Of a stretch of 64,000 nt of DNA, positions 17,138 through 25,513 are shown piece after piece. Within the stretch, counting starts at the first letter, position 1. Every line of letters begins with the position of its first letter. The notes below the pieces were generated by a model that ran no database searches, had not been told where the DNA came from, and saw only the letters and a list, made by a program, of their open reading frames with translations. Source of the stretch: Hyphomonas jannaschiana VP2 (GTDB taxonomy: Bacteria; Pseudomonadota; Alphaproteobacteria; Caulobacterales; Hyphomonadaceae); contig NZ_ARYJ01000001.1 of assembly GCF_000685215.1 (NCBI RefSeq), positions 248,001 through 312,000 of the forward strand, in the 5' to 3' direction. Both the position numbers and the translations under genes were made by a program.

Positions 17138-17757
17138 GCACCGGATGGGTCGCCCTGCCCCTCGCCGCTCTGGCGCTGGGCGGATGCACATCGCTGGTTG
17201 CGCCGCTGCTGAAGCCGAAACTGTCGGCTGAAATCACGGCGTTGCCAGCGGGCGACTGGAAACTCGACCCAGCGCATGCTGCACTCGTCTTCCGGATCAA
17301 CCATCTCGGTTATTCCGACCTGATCGGCCGGTTCGAGTCGTTTGATGTCTCCCTGACGGGCGACGCATCCGACCCGGCTTCGGCCCGCGCCGACGCCGTG
17401 ATCGACATGACGTCGCTCGATATTGCCAATGACAGCTTCGCCCAGGAGCTGATGGGACCGAAATTCTTCGACACCGCCCGGTATCCGCAGGCCGTTTTCC
17501 GGACCTTGTCTGTGACTCCGGGCGAAAATGGCGGTGCTGAGGTGAATGGCGAGCTGACCCTTCACGGGCAAACCCGGCCTGTGACGCTGGATGTTCGGTT
17601 CAACGGCACCGCGTTCGACGCAATCCGGGGCGCTCAAGTCGCAGGGTTCAGCGCAAGCACCGTCATCGACCGGACTGATTTTGGAGTTTCCGCTTTTTCC
17701 GGCCTGGTGACAGACGAAGTCCGCATTGAGATCCAGGCCGAGTTTCTGAAGCAGTAA
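17107..17757 (+). CDS. YceI-family lipoprotein
   Basis: 216 residues. The basic N terminus MDHRNKSRRLG precedes a lipoprotein signal ending in LALGGC (Cys27). The mature domain is YceI: WKLDPAHAALVFRINHLGYSDLIGRF, DMTSLDIAND, FDTARYPQAVFRT and GELTLHGQTRPVTLDV. YceI proteins form a lipocalin-like barrel that binds isoprenoid-type lipids in the periplasm. The start lies inside the DUF885 gene, 11 bases after GGAGGAG; no in-frame start further down suits the signal. It converges on fliM. Confidence 0.88.
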   Translation: MDHRNKSRRLGTGWVALPLAALALGGCTSLVAPLLKPKLSAEITALPAGDWKLDPAHAALVFRINHLGYSDLIGRFESFDVSLTGDASDPASARADAVIDMTSLDIANDSFAQELMGPKFFDTARYPQAVFRTLSVTPGENGGAEVNGELTLHGQTRPVTLDVRFNGTAFDAIRGAQVAGFSASTVIDRTDFGVSAFSGLVTDEVRIEIQAEFLKQ

Positions 17758-17760
17758 ATG

Positions 17761-18852
17761 TTAACGGAAGCCGGACACGCGGCGCGAGATTCTGAGGGCC
17801 ATTTTGTTGCCCTTGCGCCCGATCTGAGCCTCCGCAACGACAGGGCCGTCGCGTCCGCCGGAGAGGAGCTCAACCGGCTGGTCCGCCGGAACACCCAGCA
17901 GCAGCGTGGAGCCCGCTGTCAGGTCCGAAAGCCGTGACAGCGGCACGCTGAGAGACGCCACACGGGCGGTCAGAAGGACGGTGACGGACGATGGCGGTGT
18001 ACCGGCAGGCGGCGCAGCAGCCTGAACGGTCTGCGGGGCCGGAAGAGCCTCCGGCTTATCCTGTTCAGAAATCTCACCCGACAGGATGAGCCGGGCTGCA
18101 TGACGGCCGCCATCCACGCGGATCTCGAAGTCGACAATTTCCGCCGTGCCCGGACGGGCGAGCGCCGCAGCGAAGTCCACTTCCGTCTCCATGCCGGCAA
18201 AGCTGAGCCCCGGTGCGATGGCATGGCCCAACGGCCGGACGAGCCCTTCCAGCAACGCACTGTCGAGCGGGGTCAGGTCACGCGGGGACCAGTCGCCGGG
18301 CATGCCGTTTCCGCCGCAAGCTGTTTCAATCAGGGCGTTTGCCAGCTCCGGCGACAGGACAAGCATGGCGTCCACCTCGCCCTCTCCGACGGCGAAGCAG
18401 GCGATGGCGGCGCCCTGCCCGGCAACACGCCCCGTCAGGCCGCTGTCGAAATCGCCTTCGCGAACAGCGCGGGCGGCTGCGGCCGCGCGCAGACCGCAGC
18501 CCTTGCGCAATCCCAGCGACAGGCGCGAGGCCATCTGCCGGGCCGTCATCGGAATATCCGTGGCCGGTGCGTCCTCTGCCACCGGGGCCGGCACGGGCGT
18601 CTCCACATCCGGCAGGAGTTTGTCCGCAATCGATTCCGGCGCAGGTTCAGGCGGATTATCCGGCAGGTCCGACAGGTCAGGGCGCAGGAGCGCCTCGATC
18701 TCCGCCGCACTCAGTACGCCGCGTGCGGACGGCAGCGGCCGGTCCGGCGAAAGCGGCTCGAACGAGGTCGGCATGTCCACCATGACCGCCGATTCCCGGC
18801 GAGGTGACATGTCCCAGCCGTCATCGGCGGCGAGAGGGAGGTCTGACTTCAT
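17761..18852 (-). CDS. fliM: Divergent flagellar switch protein FliM
   Basis: 363 residues. An N-terminal element VLSAAEIEALLRPD resembles the FliM peptide that binds CheY-P (LSQDEIDALL). A Pro/Asp/Glu-rich linker follows (about 60-100), then a FliM middle domain (about 105-255) with PRDLTPLDSALLEGLVRPLG. The C terminus (about 275-360) is a SpoA/FliN-type domain (VTVLLTARVASLSVPLSRLSDLTAGS). The sequence is divergent and no other C-ring gene is adjacent. A CtrA-type box lies 42 bp upstream, as expected for a class II flagellar gene. It could instead be a specialised FliM/FliN homologue. Confidence 0.72.
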   Translation of the reverse strand: MKSDLPLAADDGWDMSPRRESAVMVDMPTSFEPLSPDRPLPSARGVLSAAEIEALLRPDLSDLPDNPPEPAPESIADKLLPDVETPVPAPVAEDAPATDIPMTARQMASRLSLGLRKGCGLRAAAAARAVREGDFDSGLTGRVAGQGAAIACFAVGEGEVDAMLVLSPELANALIETACGGNGMPGDWSPRDLTPLDSALLEGLVRPLGHAIAPGLSFAGMETEVDFAAALARPGTAEIVDFEIRVDGGRHAARLILSGEISEQDKPEALPAPQTVQAAAPPAGTPPSSVTVLLTARVASLSVPLSRLSDLTAGSTLLLGVPADQPVELLSGGRDGPVVAEAQIGRKGNKMALRISRRVSGFR

Positions 18853-18893
18853 GCGGCGCGCTTCCGTAATGGTTACTTTTGCAGCAGAGAGGG

Positions 18894-18908
18894 TTAACGG
18901 ACCGTTAG
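18894..18908 (-). promoter_or_regulatory. CtrA-type binding site upstream of fliM
   Basis: On the minus strand the sequence reads CTAA-CGGTCCG-TTAACC, one mismatch from the CtrA consensus TTAA-N7-TTAACC. It lies 42-56 bp before the fliM start, a position suited to activation. The window also encodes CckA, the kinase that feeds CtrA. Confidence 0.55.
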
Positions 18909-18989
18909 GGATTAGAATTCCCGCGCCCGGTCAATGCCTGTCGAACAGACGTGCGGTCTGGCTGGAGGCTAACAAAACGGGACTTGCTG

Positions 18990-19013
18990 TTAAACATTAA
19001 GCCTCAGCCTTAA
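18990..19013. promoter_or_regulatory. Cluster of TTAA half-sites, otherwise empty intergenic DNA
   Basis: Three TTAA half-sites (18990, 18997 and 19010) lie in the 362-bp gap between fliM and dksA. Spacing does not match a full CtrA site. Apart from the CtrA box, an 18-bp direct repeat and the dksA terminator, I see nothing else in 18853-19214. Confidence 0.25.
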
Positions 19014-19104
19014 GACCTTGATTACCAAGATGTAAGAGATCGTTTGGACCTTGCTGGCATTGTCCATTCACCGCGGAACAAGGCGGCCGCGGAGACGATA
19101 AAGC

Positions 19105-19144
19105 GCCGTGGCGTTGGGATGAGCTAGCCGTGGCGTTGGGATGA
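19105..19144. repeat. Tandem 18-bp direct repeat
   Basis: GCCGTGGCGTTGGGATGA occurs at 19105-19122 and again, exactly, at 19127-19144, separated by GCTA. It sits just beyond the dksA terminator. Function unknown; it may be a recent small duplication or a paired protein site. Confidence 0.7.
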
Positions 19145-19145
19145 T

Positions 19146-19183
19146 AAAAAAAGCGGCGGCGCCTCTATCAGAGACGCCGCCGC
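19146..19183 (-). terminator. Rho-independent terminator of dksA
   Basis: On the minus strand a GC-rich hairpin (arms GCGGCGGCG and CGCCGCCGC plus CTC/GAG, loop of about 5) covers 19153-19183 and is followed by seven T residues (19152-19146). It starts about 30 bp after the dksA stop. Confidence 0.85.
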
Positions 19184-19214
19184 AAATAATTTGGGGATCG
19201 TGTTTTCAGGCGCC

Positions 19215-19631
19215 TCAGTCGTCGCGCAGGGTGCGTTCCTTGCGCTCGTGCCGCTCCTGAGCCTCCAGGCTGAGCGTCGCGGTAGGCCGGGCTTCGAGGC
19301 GGCGCAGGCCGATCGGCTCACCGGTCACTTCGCAGAAGCCGTAGGATCCGTCTTCGATCCGGCGCAGGGCCGCATCGATCTTGGAGATCAGCTTGCGCTG
19401 GCGGTCGCGGGTGCGAAGTTCCAGCGCCTTGTCACTCTCCGCCGATGCCCGGTCGACGATGTCAGGGAGAGACCCGGACTCATCCTGCAGATTCGTAATG
19501 GTCTGCTTGGCACCGTCCAGAATGTCGGCTTTCCAGTTCTCGAGCAGCCGGCGGAAGTAAGCCAGCTGCTTCTCGTTCATGAATTCCTCGTCATCCGAGG
19601 GACGATAGTCGTCTGCAATTTCGACACTCAT
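19215..19631 (-). CDS. dksA: DksA-family transcription factor with degenerate zinc finger
   Basis: Binds the RNA polymerase secondary channel and acts with ppGpp. 138 residues: a coiled-coil region (MNEKQLAYFRRLLENWKADIL ... LIS KIDAALRRI) and a C-terminal TraR/DksA finger, GFCEVTGEPIGLRRLEARPTATL. Only one of the four zinc-ligand cysteines remains, as in other alphaproteobacterial DksA proteins that fold without zinc. The Asp pair at the coiled-coil tip appears as SLPDIVDRAS. The start at 19631 has GAGGTG upstream; ATG at 19646 does not. Confidence 0.9.
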   Translation of the reverse strand: MSVEIADDYRPSDDEEFMNEKQLAYFRRLLENWKADILDGAKQTITNLQDESGSLPDIVDRASAESDKALELRTRDRQRKLISKIDAALRRIEDGSYGFCEVTGEPIGLRRLEARPTATLSLEAQERHERKERTLRDD

Positions 19632-19891
19632 CGCAGGACACCTCATTCAAACTTGGCCGGGATATAAAGCCGCAGGCGATTCACCGCAATCGGCAATGCT
19701 GTGTTAATTTTGTCCGCCTTTTCAGGCGCGTGAGCCAATACCCCAGAATTATCGTTAAATTGTGACAGGCCTGTTCCTGCCCAATTGGCCAATTCCACTG
19801 CAATATGCAGGCCGGGGCTTGATCTTTCCTCCCCCCGCGCGCTCTATAAAAACTCGCCCAACGTACAGCTTTTACAACGGTTTCAGCGTTC

Positions 19892-21175
19892 ATGGCCCGA
19901 CGCCGGAAAAGCACTGGAAAAACCTCGGGCTGGATGCAGGCTGTCGTTTTTAACTCCATGCTCATCCTGCTTCCGGTCATTGGTGCAGAGGTGCTGGGCG
20001 CCGCCTTTTCGGGGTCAGCCTTCTCCGATTCTCCGGGAATCGAGGCAATCGACCAGACCCGCAAGAACATGGACGAGGCCTTCGCCTCCTTTGCGCCGCG
20101 CAATCCGGCCGACCGCTATGAGTTCTGGTATGACGTCGTTGACCGGGAACTCAGCGAGCGCGATGTCGCCGCCGCACACGGCTTCCTCCTCGCTGCGCCC
20201 CAGATGCTGGACCGCAAGGACGTAAAAGAACTGATGGTTGCGGCGGATGCCGAGCGACTGGACCGCGCGGACGACCGCCTCAGCGCCGCGGCCTTGCGCA
20301 AGCTGCCAACGGCGATCAGCCTCAAATATGAGGAAGCCCAGGTTTCCCAGCGGGTCGTCGACGTCCAGTCCGGCCTGGTCGATGCAGCCGAAACACCGGT
20401 CGAGGTCGCCGAAGACGCCCCGGAAAGTCAGGGCGGGCTGGAGGTGGAAGTGTCGTCCGAGCGCCTGGCAACGGAAACGCGCTTCCGCCTGCTCGGCACG
20501 TTCCAGGACCTGGCGGAAAATTCCGAGCGCTGGCTCTACGGCGACCGGGTCGATGAAATCGCGCTCAAGATCACGGCTATTGGCCTGCTGGAAGCGGAAA
20601 CCGCCGACGGCCTCTCGGATGCCAATATCCGCGCGGCGTCGATTCTGAAATCGGCCCTCCGCTCGCGGCGCCTGACGGACGATTTCCAGAATTACCTTTC
20701 CCAGCGGGTCAATGACGCCCTGCCCGACAGCAAGCTGCGCCCGGCGCTCGAAGAAGCGCTGGGAGAACTCGCCACCGTGGATGTCCGGACCGAACGTGCA
20801 AAATCCGCCTTCGTTGAGTCCATTGACGCGCGGGGGCTGCAACGGCTGGAATCAGACCTTGAACAGATCGACCGGATCGGCACCCTCACCAGCCCCGCCG
20901 CTGCGGTGACCCTGCTGGAACAGGTGGAAGACGCTTCGGACCTGCGCCGGGTCCGCCTGATCGCCGAAGCTGGCGGAGACCGGGCCGTGGCGCTCGTCAA
21001 ACAGTCGGGTGCCGGGGCGCTGCGAACCGCCGACACCGGCATTCGCTGGACGCTTGAAATGGTGCTGCAGGTAATGGGCATGACGGCGGCCGGTCTCGCC
21101 CTGATCTTCGTGACCTGGTCGACTTTCCGCCGGAATATCCGGAAAAAGAAGAAACTGGAGCCGATGGGCGCCTGA
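19892..21175 (+). CDS. Hypothetical protein with terminal membrane helices
   Basis: 427 residues. A basic N terminus (MARRRKSTGKTSG) leads into a hydrophobic helix (about 15-42); a second helix is near the C terminus (about 388-410, MVLQVMGMTAAGLALIFVTW), followed by a basic tail RRNIRKKKK. The roughly 340 residues between them are acidic, rich in Ala, Glu, Asp and Leu, and look largely helical, so they are probably one periplasmic domain. No motif was recognised. Flanked by dksA and marC; no operon partner is evident. Confidence 0.72.
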   Translation: MARRRKSTGKTSGWMQAVVFNSMLILLPVIGAEVLGAAFSGSAFSDSPGIEAIDQTRKNMDEAFASFAPRNPADRYEFWYDVVDRELSERDVAAAHGFLLAAPQMLDRKDVKELMVAADAERLDRADDRLSAAALRKLPTAISLKYEEAQVSQRVVDVQSGLVDAAETPVEVAEDAPESQGGLEVEVSSERLATETRFRLLGTFQDLAENSERWLYGDRVDEIALKITAIGLLEAETADGLSDANIRAASILKSALRSRRLTDDFQNYLSQRVNDALPDSKLRPALEEALGELATVDVRTERAKSAFVESIDARGLQRLESDLEQIDRIGTLTSPAAAVTLLEQVEDASDLRRVRLIAEAGGDRAVALVKQSGAGALRTADTGIRWTLEMVLQVMGMTAAGLALIFVTWSTFRRNIRKKKKLEPMGA

Positions 21176-21188
21176 TCCCTGCTGAGGG

Positions 21189-21839
21189 TCAGCCGAGATT
21201 GAACGCGCCCTTGATCCCGTCGATCAGGAGCTGGATCGACAAGGCTGCCAGCACAACGCCGAGGATCCGCGTCAGCGCCCCGGCAACACTTGCGCCCAGC
21301 ATGCGAACCAGCGGACCGGCTGCCAGGAAAATCACCAGCGTCAGGAGCAGGTTCAGCCCGATGGCCGACAGGATCACGCCCTTCTCCATCCAGTTGTCCG
21401 CATCCGACATGTAGAACATCGCGGTCGCAATGGAGCCTGGCCCTGCGATCATCGGAATACCAAGCGGAAAGACCGAGACATCGTCCGGCTCCGGATCCGT
21501 CTCGTGCTGGCCCAAATGTTCCTCGGTGCGGTGTTCGCGGCGCTCGGTGCGCTTTTCGAACACCATGTCGAGCGCAATCAGGAACAGAAGGACACCGCCC
21601 GCCGCCCGGAAGGCGTCGATGGAGATGTGCATGGCGTCCATCAGCCAGGCACCGCCGAATGCAAACGCGAAGATGATCACGGCTGCGACGAAGATCGACT
21701 TGAACGCCATTCGCCGGCGGTAACCCGCATCTCCCCGCGCCGTCAGGGTCGCAAACATCGGTGCGACGCCCAGCGAGTCGATCAGGACGAAGAAGGTGAC
21801 AAAGCTTGCCGTAAAGAGGGAGAGGAGTTCTGCGCTCAT
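21189..21839 (-). CDS. MarC-family integral membrane protein
   Basis: 216 residues from the ATG at 21839; the in-frame extension to 21899 is not membrane-like and is probably untranslated. About six helices: LFTASFVTFFVLIDSLGVAPMF, the conserved AFRAAGGVLLFLIALDMVFE, FPLGIPMIAGPGSIATAM, and a C-terminal pair. The PLGIPMIAGPG motif is diagnostic for the MarC (UPF0056) family; its physiological role is unsettled. A His/Glu-rich loop (RREHRTEEHLGQHE) lies between helices 3 and 4. Confidence 0.87.
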   Translation of the reverse strand: MSAELLSLFTASFVTFFVLIDSLGVAPMFATLTARGDAGYRRRMAFKSIFVAAVIIFAFAFGGAWLMDAMHISIDAFRAAGGVLLFLIALDMVFEKRTERREHRTEEHLGQHETDPEPDDVSVFPLGIPMIAGPGSIATAMFYMSDADNWMEKGVILSAIGLNLLLTLVIFLAAGPLVRMLGASVAGALTRILGVVLAALSIQLLIDGIKGAFNLG

Positions 21840-21849
21840 GCGCGGCGCT

Positions 21850-22161
21850 CTAGTCCCTCTGGGTCGCGGCGTCGAGGATTTCCTGCACGCCCGGTGCAAT
21901 CGTCAGCGAACGCGGCGCGGCCGAGAAACGGGAAAGGTCTGCCGCGCCGGATGCCAGCGCGAGCATCATCTTGTGGCCCCGCAGGCGTTGCAGCAAGCCT
22001 TCGCGGCCACGCGGCCCATCAGCGCGCGCCAGACGCCCGTCGCCGAGGTCGACGCAGATGTCAGCCCCCTCCCCGGCCTCCAGAAGGCGGATAGCGTCAT
22101 CCAGCCCCAGCGGCTTGGTCTCGGGGGCAGGATGCGCGCGCATTGCGAAACCGCCCGGCAT
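21850..22161 (-). CDS. Hypothetical protein coupled to flbT
   Basis: 103 residues, soluble, with no signal peptide. The start codon overlaps the flbT stop by 3 bp (ATGA), so it is translated with flbT. Features: a short basic N terminus, DDAIRLLEAGEGADICVDLGDGRLARADGP, and RLRGHKMMLALASG. It does not look like FlaF, the usual flbT neighbour. Its position suggests a flagellar or cell-cycle role, which is inference only. Confidence 0.65.
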   Translation of the reverse strand: MPGGFAMRAHPAPETKPLGLDDAIRLLEAGEGADICVDLGDGRLARADGPRGREGLLQRLRGHKMMLALASGAADLSRFSAAPRSLTIAPGVQEILDAATQRD

Positions 22162-22547
22162 CAGGCTGCCGCCCCTTCACCGTCTGCCAGCAGGCGCCGG
22201 CACCGGCTGAGGGCACGGTAGAGGTTGGAACAGGCAACATCGGCGGAAATATCGAGCACGGCCGCACGGGAATCCTCGTCCTCGCTGGCAGCCAGCAGGG
22301 CAGCGAGCGACTCAGCCGCCTGCGAATAGGTCGGGCCATCCGCCTCACCCAGCAGGTACATCTGCATGACGCTGAAATAAGCCCGTGCTGCAGGGGTCGT
22401 GGCATCGCGCGGATGCAGAATATCCTTTTCGCGCAGGACCCGGGCCTGATTCTCCAGCAACAGCACACCCCGGCGGTCGCCATTGCGCACGACGGCACCG
22501 TTCACGACGAACGTCTCACCCGGCTTGAGCGACAGTTTGAGAGGCAT
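22161..22547 (-). CDS. flbT: Flagellin mRNA regulator FlbT
   Basis: 128 residues. In Caulobacter FlbT binds flagellin mRNA and promotes its decay when the hook-basal body is incomplete. Family signatures are LKPGETFVVNGAVVRNGDRRG, LLLENQARVLREKDIL and a helical C-terminal region with AARAYFSVMQMYLLGE. It is the first gene of a two-gene unit. No flagellin genes lie nearby, so its targets are elsewhere in the genome. Confidence 0.9.
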   Translation of the reverse strand: MPLKLSLKPGETFVVNGAVVRNGDRRGVLLLENQARVLREKDILHPRDATTPAARAYFSVMQMYLLGEADGPTYSQAAESLAALLAASEDEDSRAAVLDISADVACSNLYRALSRCRRLLADGEGAAA

Positions 22548-22947
22548 GGTTCCAGATCCAATGCGGCGAATTTCGCAAAGAATTGCAGGAAGGCGTTAAC
22601 GCTTGATTGCCGGTTCACCAACTTTCCACGAGTGGGGGATGCGCTTTCAAACCAGCACGAAAAGGTGCCATGCGCGCGATTCCCGGCAGGGTTCTGGATC
22701 ACAAGTCCTGCATCGGCCCGGGCCTGTCCCCACCCACTGGATCAGACCTGCCCGGACCGGTGCGGCACTCCGCTGAAGCATGAGACGCTGCGGTCGTGCG
22801 CATGGCCGGTCTTGTTTACCACAGGCCGCCAGACGCGAAAAATGAAACCCGTGCTGCGGTGCGGGATGCACCTCCCGCCACGTCAGAGCTTGCCCCTGTC
22901 CGGGCACTCCTTATTGTGGAGGAAAGACAAATAAGGACGGGACACCC
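22548..22947. other. 400-bp intergenic region between flbT and the moxR-type gene
   Basis: Contains the divergent promoters. The only structure I see is a 7-bp inverted repeat CCTTATT/AATAAGG (22909-22936) just before the ATPase start. Short frames on either strand have no ribosome site or protein-like composition. Confidence 0.5.
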
Positions 22948-23823
22948 ATGCGTTTCGAAGGCACTGAAAACTATGTGGCAACTGACGACCTGCGCGTGGC
23001 CGTGAATGCCGCCATTGCACTGGAGCGTCCGCTGCTCGTCAAAGGCGAACCCGGCACCGGCAAGACCGTGCTGGCTGTTGAAGTCGCCAAGGCGCTCGGC
23101 TGCGAGCTGATCGAGTGGCACATCAAGTCCACCACCAAGGCGAACCAGGGCCTGTATGAATATGACGCCGTGTCCCGCCTGCGCGACGGCCAGATGGGTG
23201 AAGAGCGCGCCAAGGACGTCAGGAACTACATCAAGAAGGGCAAGCTGTGGGAGGCATTCACCGCCGACAAGCGCCCGGTTCTGCTGATCGATGAAATCGA
23301 CAAGGCCGACATCGAATTCCCGAACGACCTCCTGCAGGAGCTCGACCGGATGGAATTCTATGTCTACGAGACCGACGAAACCGTGAAGGCGAAACAGCGC
23401 CCGATCGTGATCATCACATCGAACAATGAGAAAGAACTGCCGGACGCCTTCCTGCGCCGCTGCTTCTTCCACTTCATCAAATTCCCGGACGAAGACACGA
23501 TGCAGGAAATCATCGATGTCCACTATCCGGGCATCAAGCAGAAGCTGGTGAAGGACGCCCTGACAACCTTCTACGCCATGCGCGAACTGCCGGGCGTCAA
23601 GAAGAAGCCGTCGACCAGCGAGCTGCTGGACTGGCTGAAGCTACTGATGAATGAGGACATCGACCTCGAAACCCTGCGCGAGAAGGACCCGGAGCGGCTC
23701 ACCCCGCCGCTGCATGGCGCCCTCCTCAAGAACGAGCAGGACATCGCCCTCTTCGAACGCCTCGCCTTCCTCGCCCGCCGTCAGGATGGTCCGGGCGGCG
23801 GCCGCCGCGGCCCGGCGGGCTGA
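22948..23823 (+). CDS. MoxR-family AAA+ ATPase
   Basis: 291 residues. Walker A GEPGTGKT at 33-40, Walker B VLLIDEID at 111-118, sensor 1 ITSNNEKELPDAF, and an arginine-finger segment FLRRCFF. MoxR ATPases work as chaperones with VWA-domain partners, for example inserting metal centres or maturing enzymes. The matching VWA protein is encoded 2.6 kb downstream on the same strand (26386-27567), with three minus-strand genes between. A Gly/Arg-rich tail (GPGGGRRGPAG) ends the protein. Close to the CoxD/NorQ type in style. Confidence 0.9.
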   Translation: MRFEGTENYVATDDLRVAVNAAIALERPLLVKGEPGTGKTVLAVEVAKALGCELIEWHIKSTTKANQGLYEYDAVSRLRDGQMGEERAKDVRNYIKKGKLWEAFTADKRPVLLIDEIDKADIEFPNDLLQELDRMEFYVYETDETVKAKQRPIVIITSNNEKELPDAFLRRCFFHFIKFPDEDTMQEIIDVHYPGIKQKLVKDALTTFYAMRELPGVKKKPSTSELLDWLKLLMNEDIDLETLREKDPERLTPPLHGALLKNEQDIALFERLAFLARRQDGPGGGRRGPAG

Positions 23824-23847
23824 TCACTGCTCAGCGCCAGCTTTGTG

Positions 23848-24600
23848 CTATGCCCTGAGAAGCCGGTCAGCAAAAAAAGCAACTTGCTTGTCTGATAACA
23901 GACGCCGCCTGCTTTTGACGACAGCGGACAGAAAAGCCTTTGGCGAGGTCACCAGAACCGGGGCGTCCCATGCCTTGGTTTCGACGCGCCATCCTGGGAA
24001 AAGCACAACGGCTCTGACCGGATGGCGAAACGTGAGGCCAAGCGTCTCGGTGAGGTGCGTCCTGAGCCAGGCTGCCTGCCGGGTTGCCTGCGGCAAAGGA
24101 TCATGCTGAAGAGGTTTCCCATTCACACTGACGTGATGTCCGTCAAAAGACATGGTCGCCCAGCGGCCAGCAAGGCGCGATTTGTGTTTTGTTTCGACAG
24201 CGTAGATCCCGCTCGGATGGATCACCACATGATCAATATTACCGATCGGTCCGCGCAGGTCATGCAGGACATAAGCACCCTGCCGCTCCAGCCCCTTCAG
24301 GACTTCCCCGACATTGCGTTCGCCTTTGAGGCCCGCGAGGACACGGTCCATCTTCCTGTCGGCCGCGATCATCGGCACAGATAAGGCAAAGATCGCAAAT
24401 ACGAGACAGGCCGCGGCCGCCCAGGTCCGGTAATCCTGCAGGATGGGTGCTATCAACAACCCTGAGGCAAACGACACGGCGCAGAACACGGCCAAGCTCC
24501 AGCCAGCAAAGGCAATAAAAGTGCGCTTGCTTTGTTCCTCGAGACCCTCACCGGCATTTCGCATTGTTGGCTTGCCGATGGCCCAGACTTTTCGGCTCAT
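23848..24600 (-). CDS. NERD-domain membrane protein
   Basis: 250 residues. Two membrane helices (about 30-80: FAGWSLAVFCAVSFASGLLI and WAAAACLVFAIFALSVPMIA) precede a NERD (nuclease-related) domain: GLKGERNVGEVLKGL, VLHDLRGPIGNIDHVVIHPSGIYAVETK, and Q-A-x(3)-WLR. The Asp of NIDHVV, the Glu and Lys of VETK and the upstream Glu match the predicted nuclease-like site. The start at 24600 is decided by GGAGGAG four bases upstream; the ATG or GTG further upstream lacks one. Substrate and role unknown. Confidence 0.8.
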   Translation of the reverse strand: MSRKVWAIGKPTMRNAGEGLEEQSKRTFIAFAGWSLAVFCAVSFASGLLIAPILQDYRTWAAAACLVFAIFALSVPMIAADRKMDRVLAGLKGERNVGEVLKGLERQGAYVLHDLRGPIGNIDHVVIHPSGIYAVETKHKSRLAGRWATMSFDGHHVSVNGKPLQHDPLPQATRQAAWLRTHLTETLGLTFRHPVRAVVLFPGWRVETKAWDAPVLVTSPKAFLSAVVKSRRRLLSDKQVAFFADRLLRA

Positions 24601-24682
24601 AGTGCTCCTCCAGCTCCTCACCAAACCAGAACAGCATTAATGGAGCGCTGAATTCCTACTATTAATTGAAAATGTAACGTAC

Positions 24683-25468
24683 TTAGTCGTCCGCCTTCAT
24701 CGGCGTGACACCTTTGGTCGGCGGGCGGAAATTGACGTCTTCGCGGCTTTTCAGGAAGTCGGCCATCTTCGTCTTGTCGCTGCGCTCATCCCACCAGGTT
24801 TTCCAGGCAAGCGTGATCCAGCCGATGTGGAAAGCAACGCCGCAGATCAGCGCCAACCAGCCCGGGATCGGCCCGATATGCGCGCGGCGCACGAAGTGGG
24901 CGAAATTGTCCACATCGGTCGGATGAATGGCGATCTTGGCGAAATAGGCTGCCCCCAGGATGGCGAAGATCCAGCCATAATTGCGGCGCAGGCGCCTGCC
25001 GACCGACCGGATCATCGAGATCCGGTATTGCGGTTTGACGTAATCGTCTGACAGGGCCGTGCCCCGGTCGAGCGGGATCCGGGCCCCCTCCCCGCGCAGC
25101 ATGGGCACATAGAAGGCAATTTCCAGCACGCGCGCACGGAACCGCCAGACATAGAAGAAGCGGTAGCGCCGCGCCTCCAGCATCAGGAACATGATGCAGA
25201 GCGCCCCCACCAGGACGATCGGAAACGGCGACGCACGCTCTGACGCAAACGCAGCAGACAGGCCGATACCGGTGGAGATGACCGCCCAATTGGTGGTCTG
25301 GTCGAGGCGCTGGCGCCAAACGGTCGAACGATAGACTTCCGCCCGGTAGAGGTGCGCAATTGCCCCAACTTCCTTGTTGCCGGAAATACCTGATGGTGGA
25401 TCACCGTCAGGATCACCATCGGTTGATGTGGCCAGCGCCACATCGTCTCTGTCGTCAAATTCGGTCAT
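24683..25468 (-). CDS. DUF2270 membrane protein
   Basis: 261 residues. An acidic N-terminal tail of about 30 residues leads into the DUF2270 signature IAHLYRAEVYRSTVWRQRLDQTTNWAV. Four or so helices follow (ISTGIGLSAAF, PFPIVLVGALCIMFLMLEARRY, WIFAILGAAYFAKIA, GWLALICGVAFHIGWITLAW). The RLDQTTNWA motif marks the family, whose function is unknown. It is the middle gene of a minus-strand block placed between the MoxR and VWA genes. Confidence 0.82.
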   Translation of the reverse strand: MTEFDDRDDVALATSTDGDPDGDPPSGISGNKEVGAIAHLYRAEVYRSTVWRQRLDQTTNWAVISTGIGLSAAFASERASPFPIVLVGALCIMFLMLEARRYRFFYVWRFRARVLEIAFYVPMLRGEGARIPLDRGTALSDDYVKPQYRISMIRSVGRRLRRNYGWIFAILGAAYFAKIAIHPTDVDNFAHFVRRAHIGPIPGWLALICGVAFHIGWITLAWKTWWDERSDKTKMADFLKSREDVNFRPPTKGVTPMKADD

Positions 25469-25513
25469 GCAGGCGTTTCCTTGCCCCCGCCTACTCCCAA
25501 AAAGGCCGCCGGA

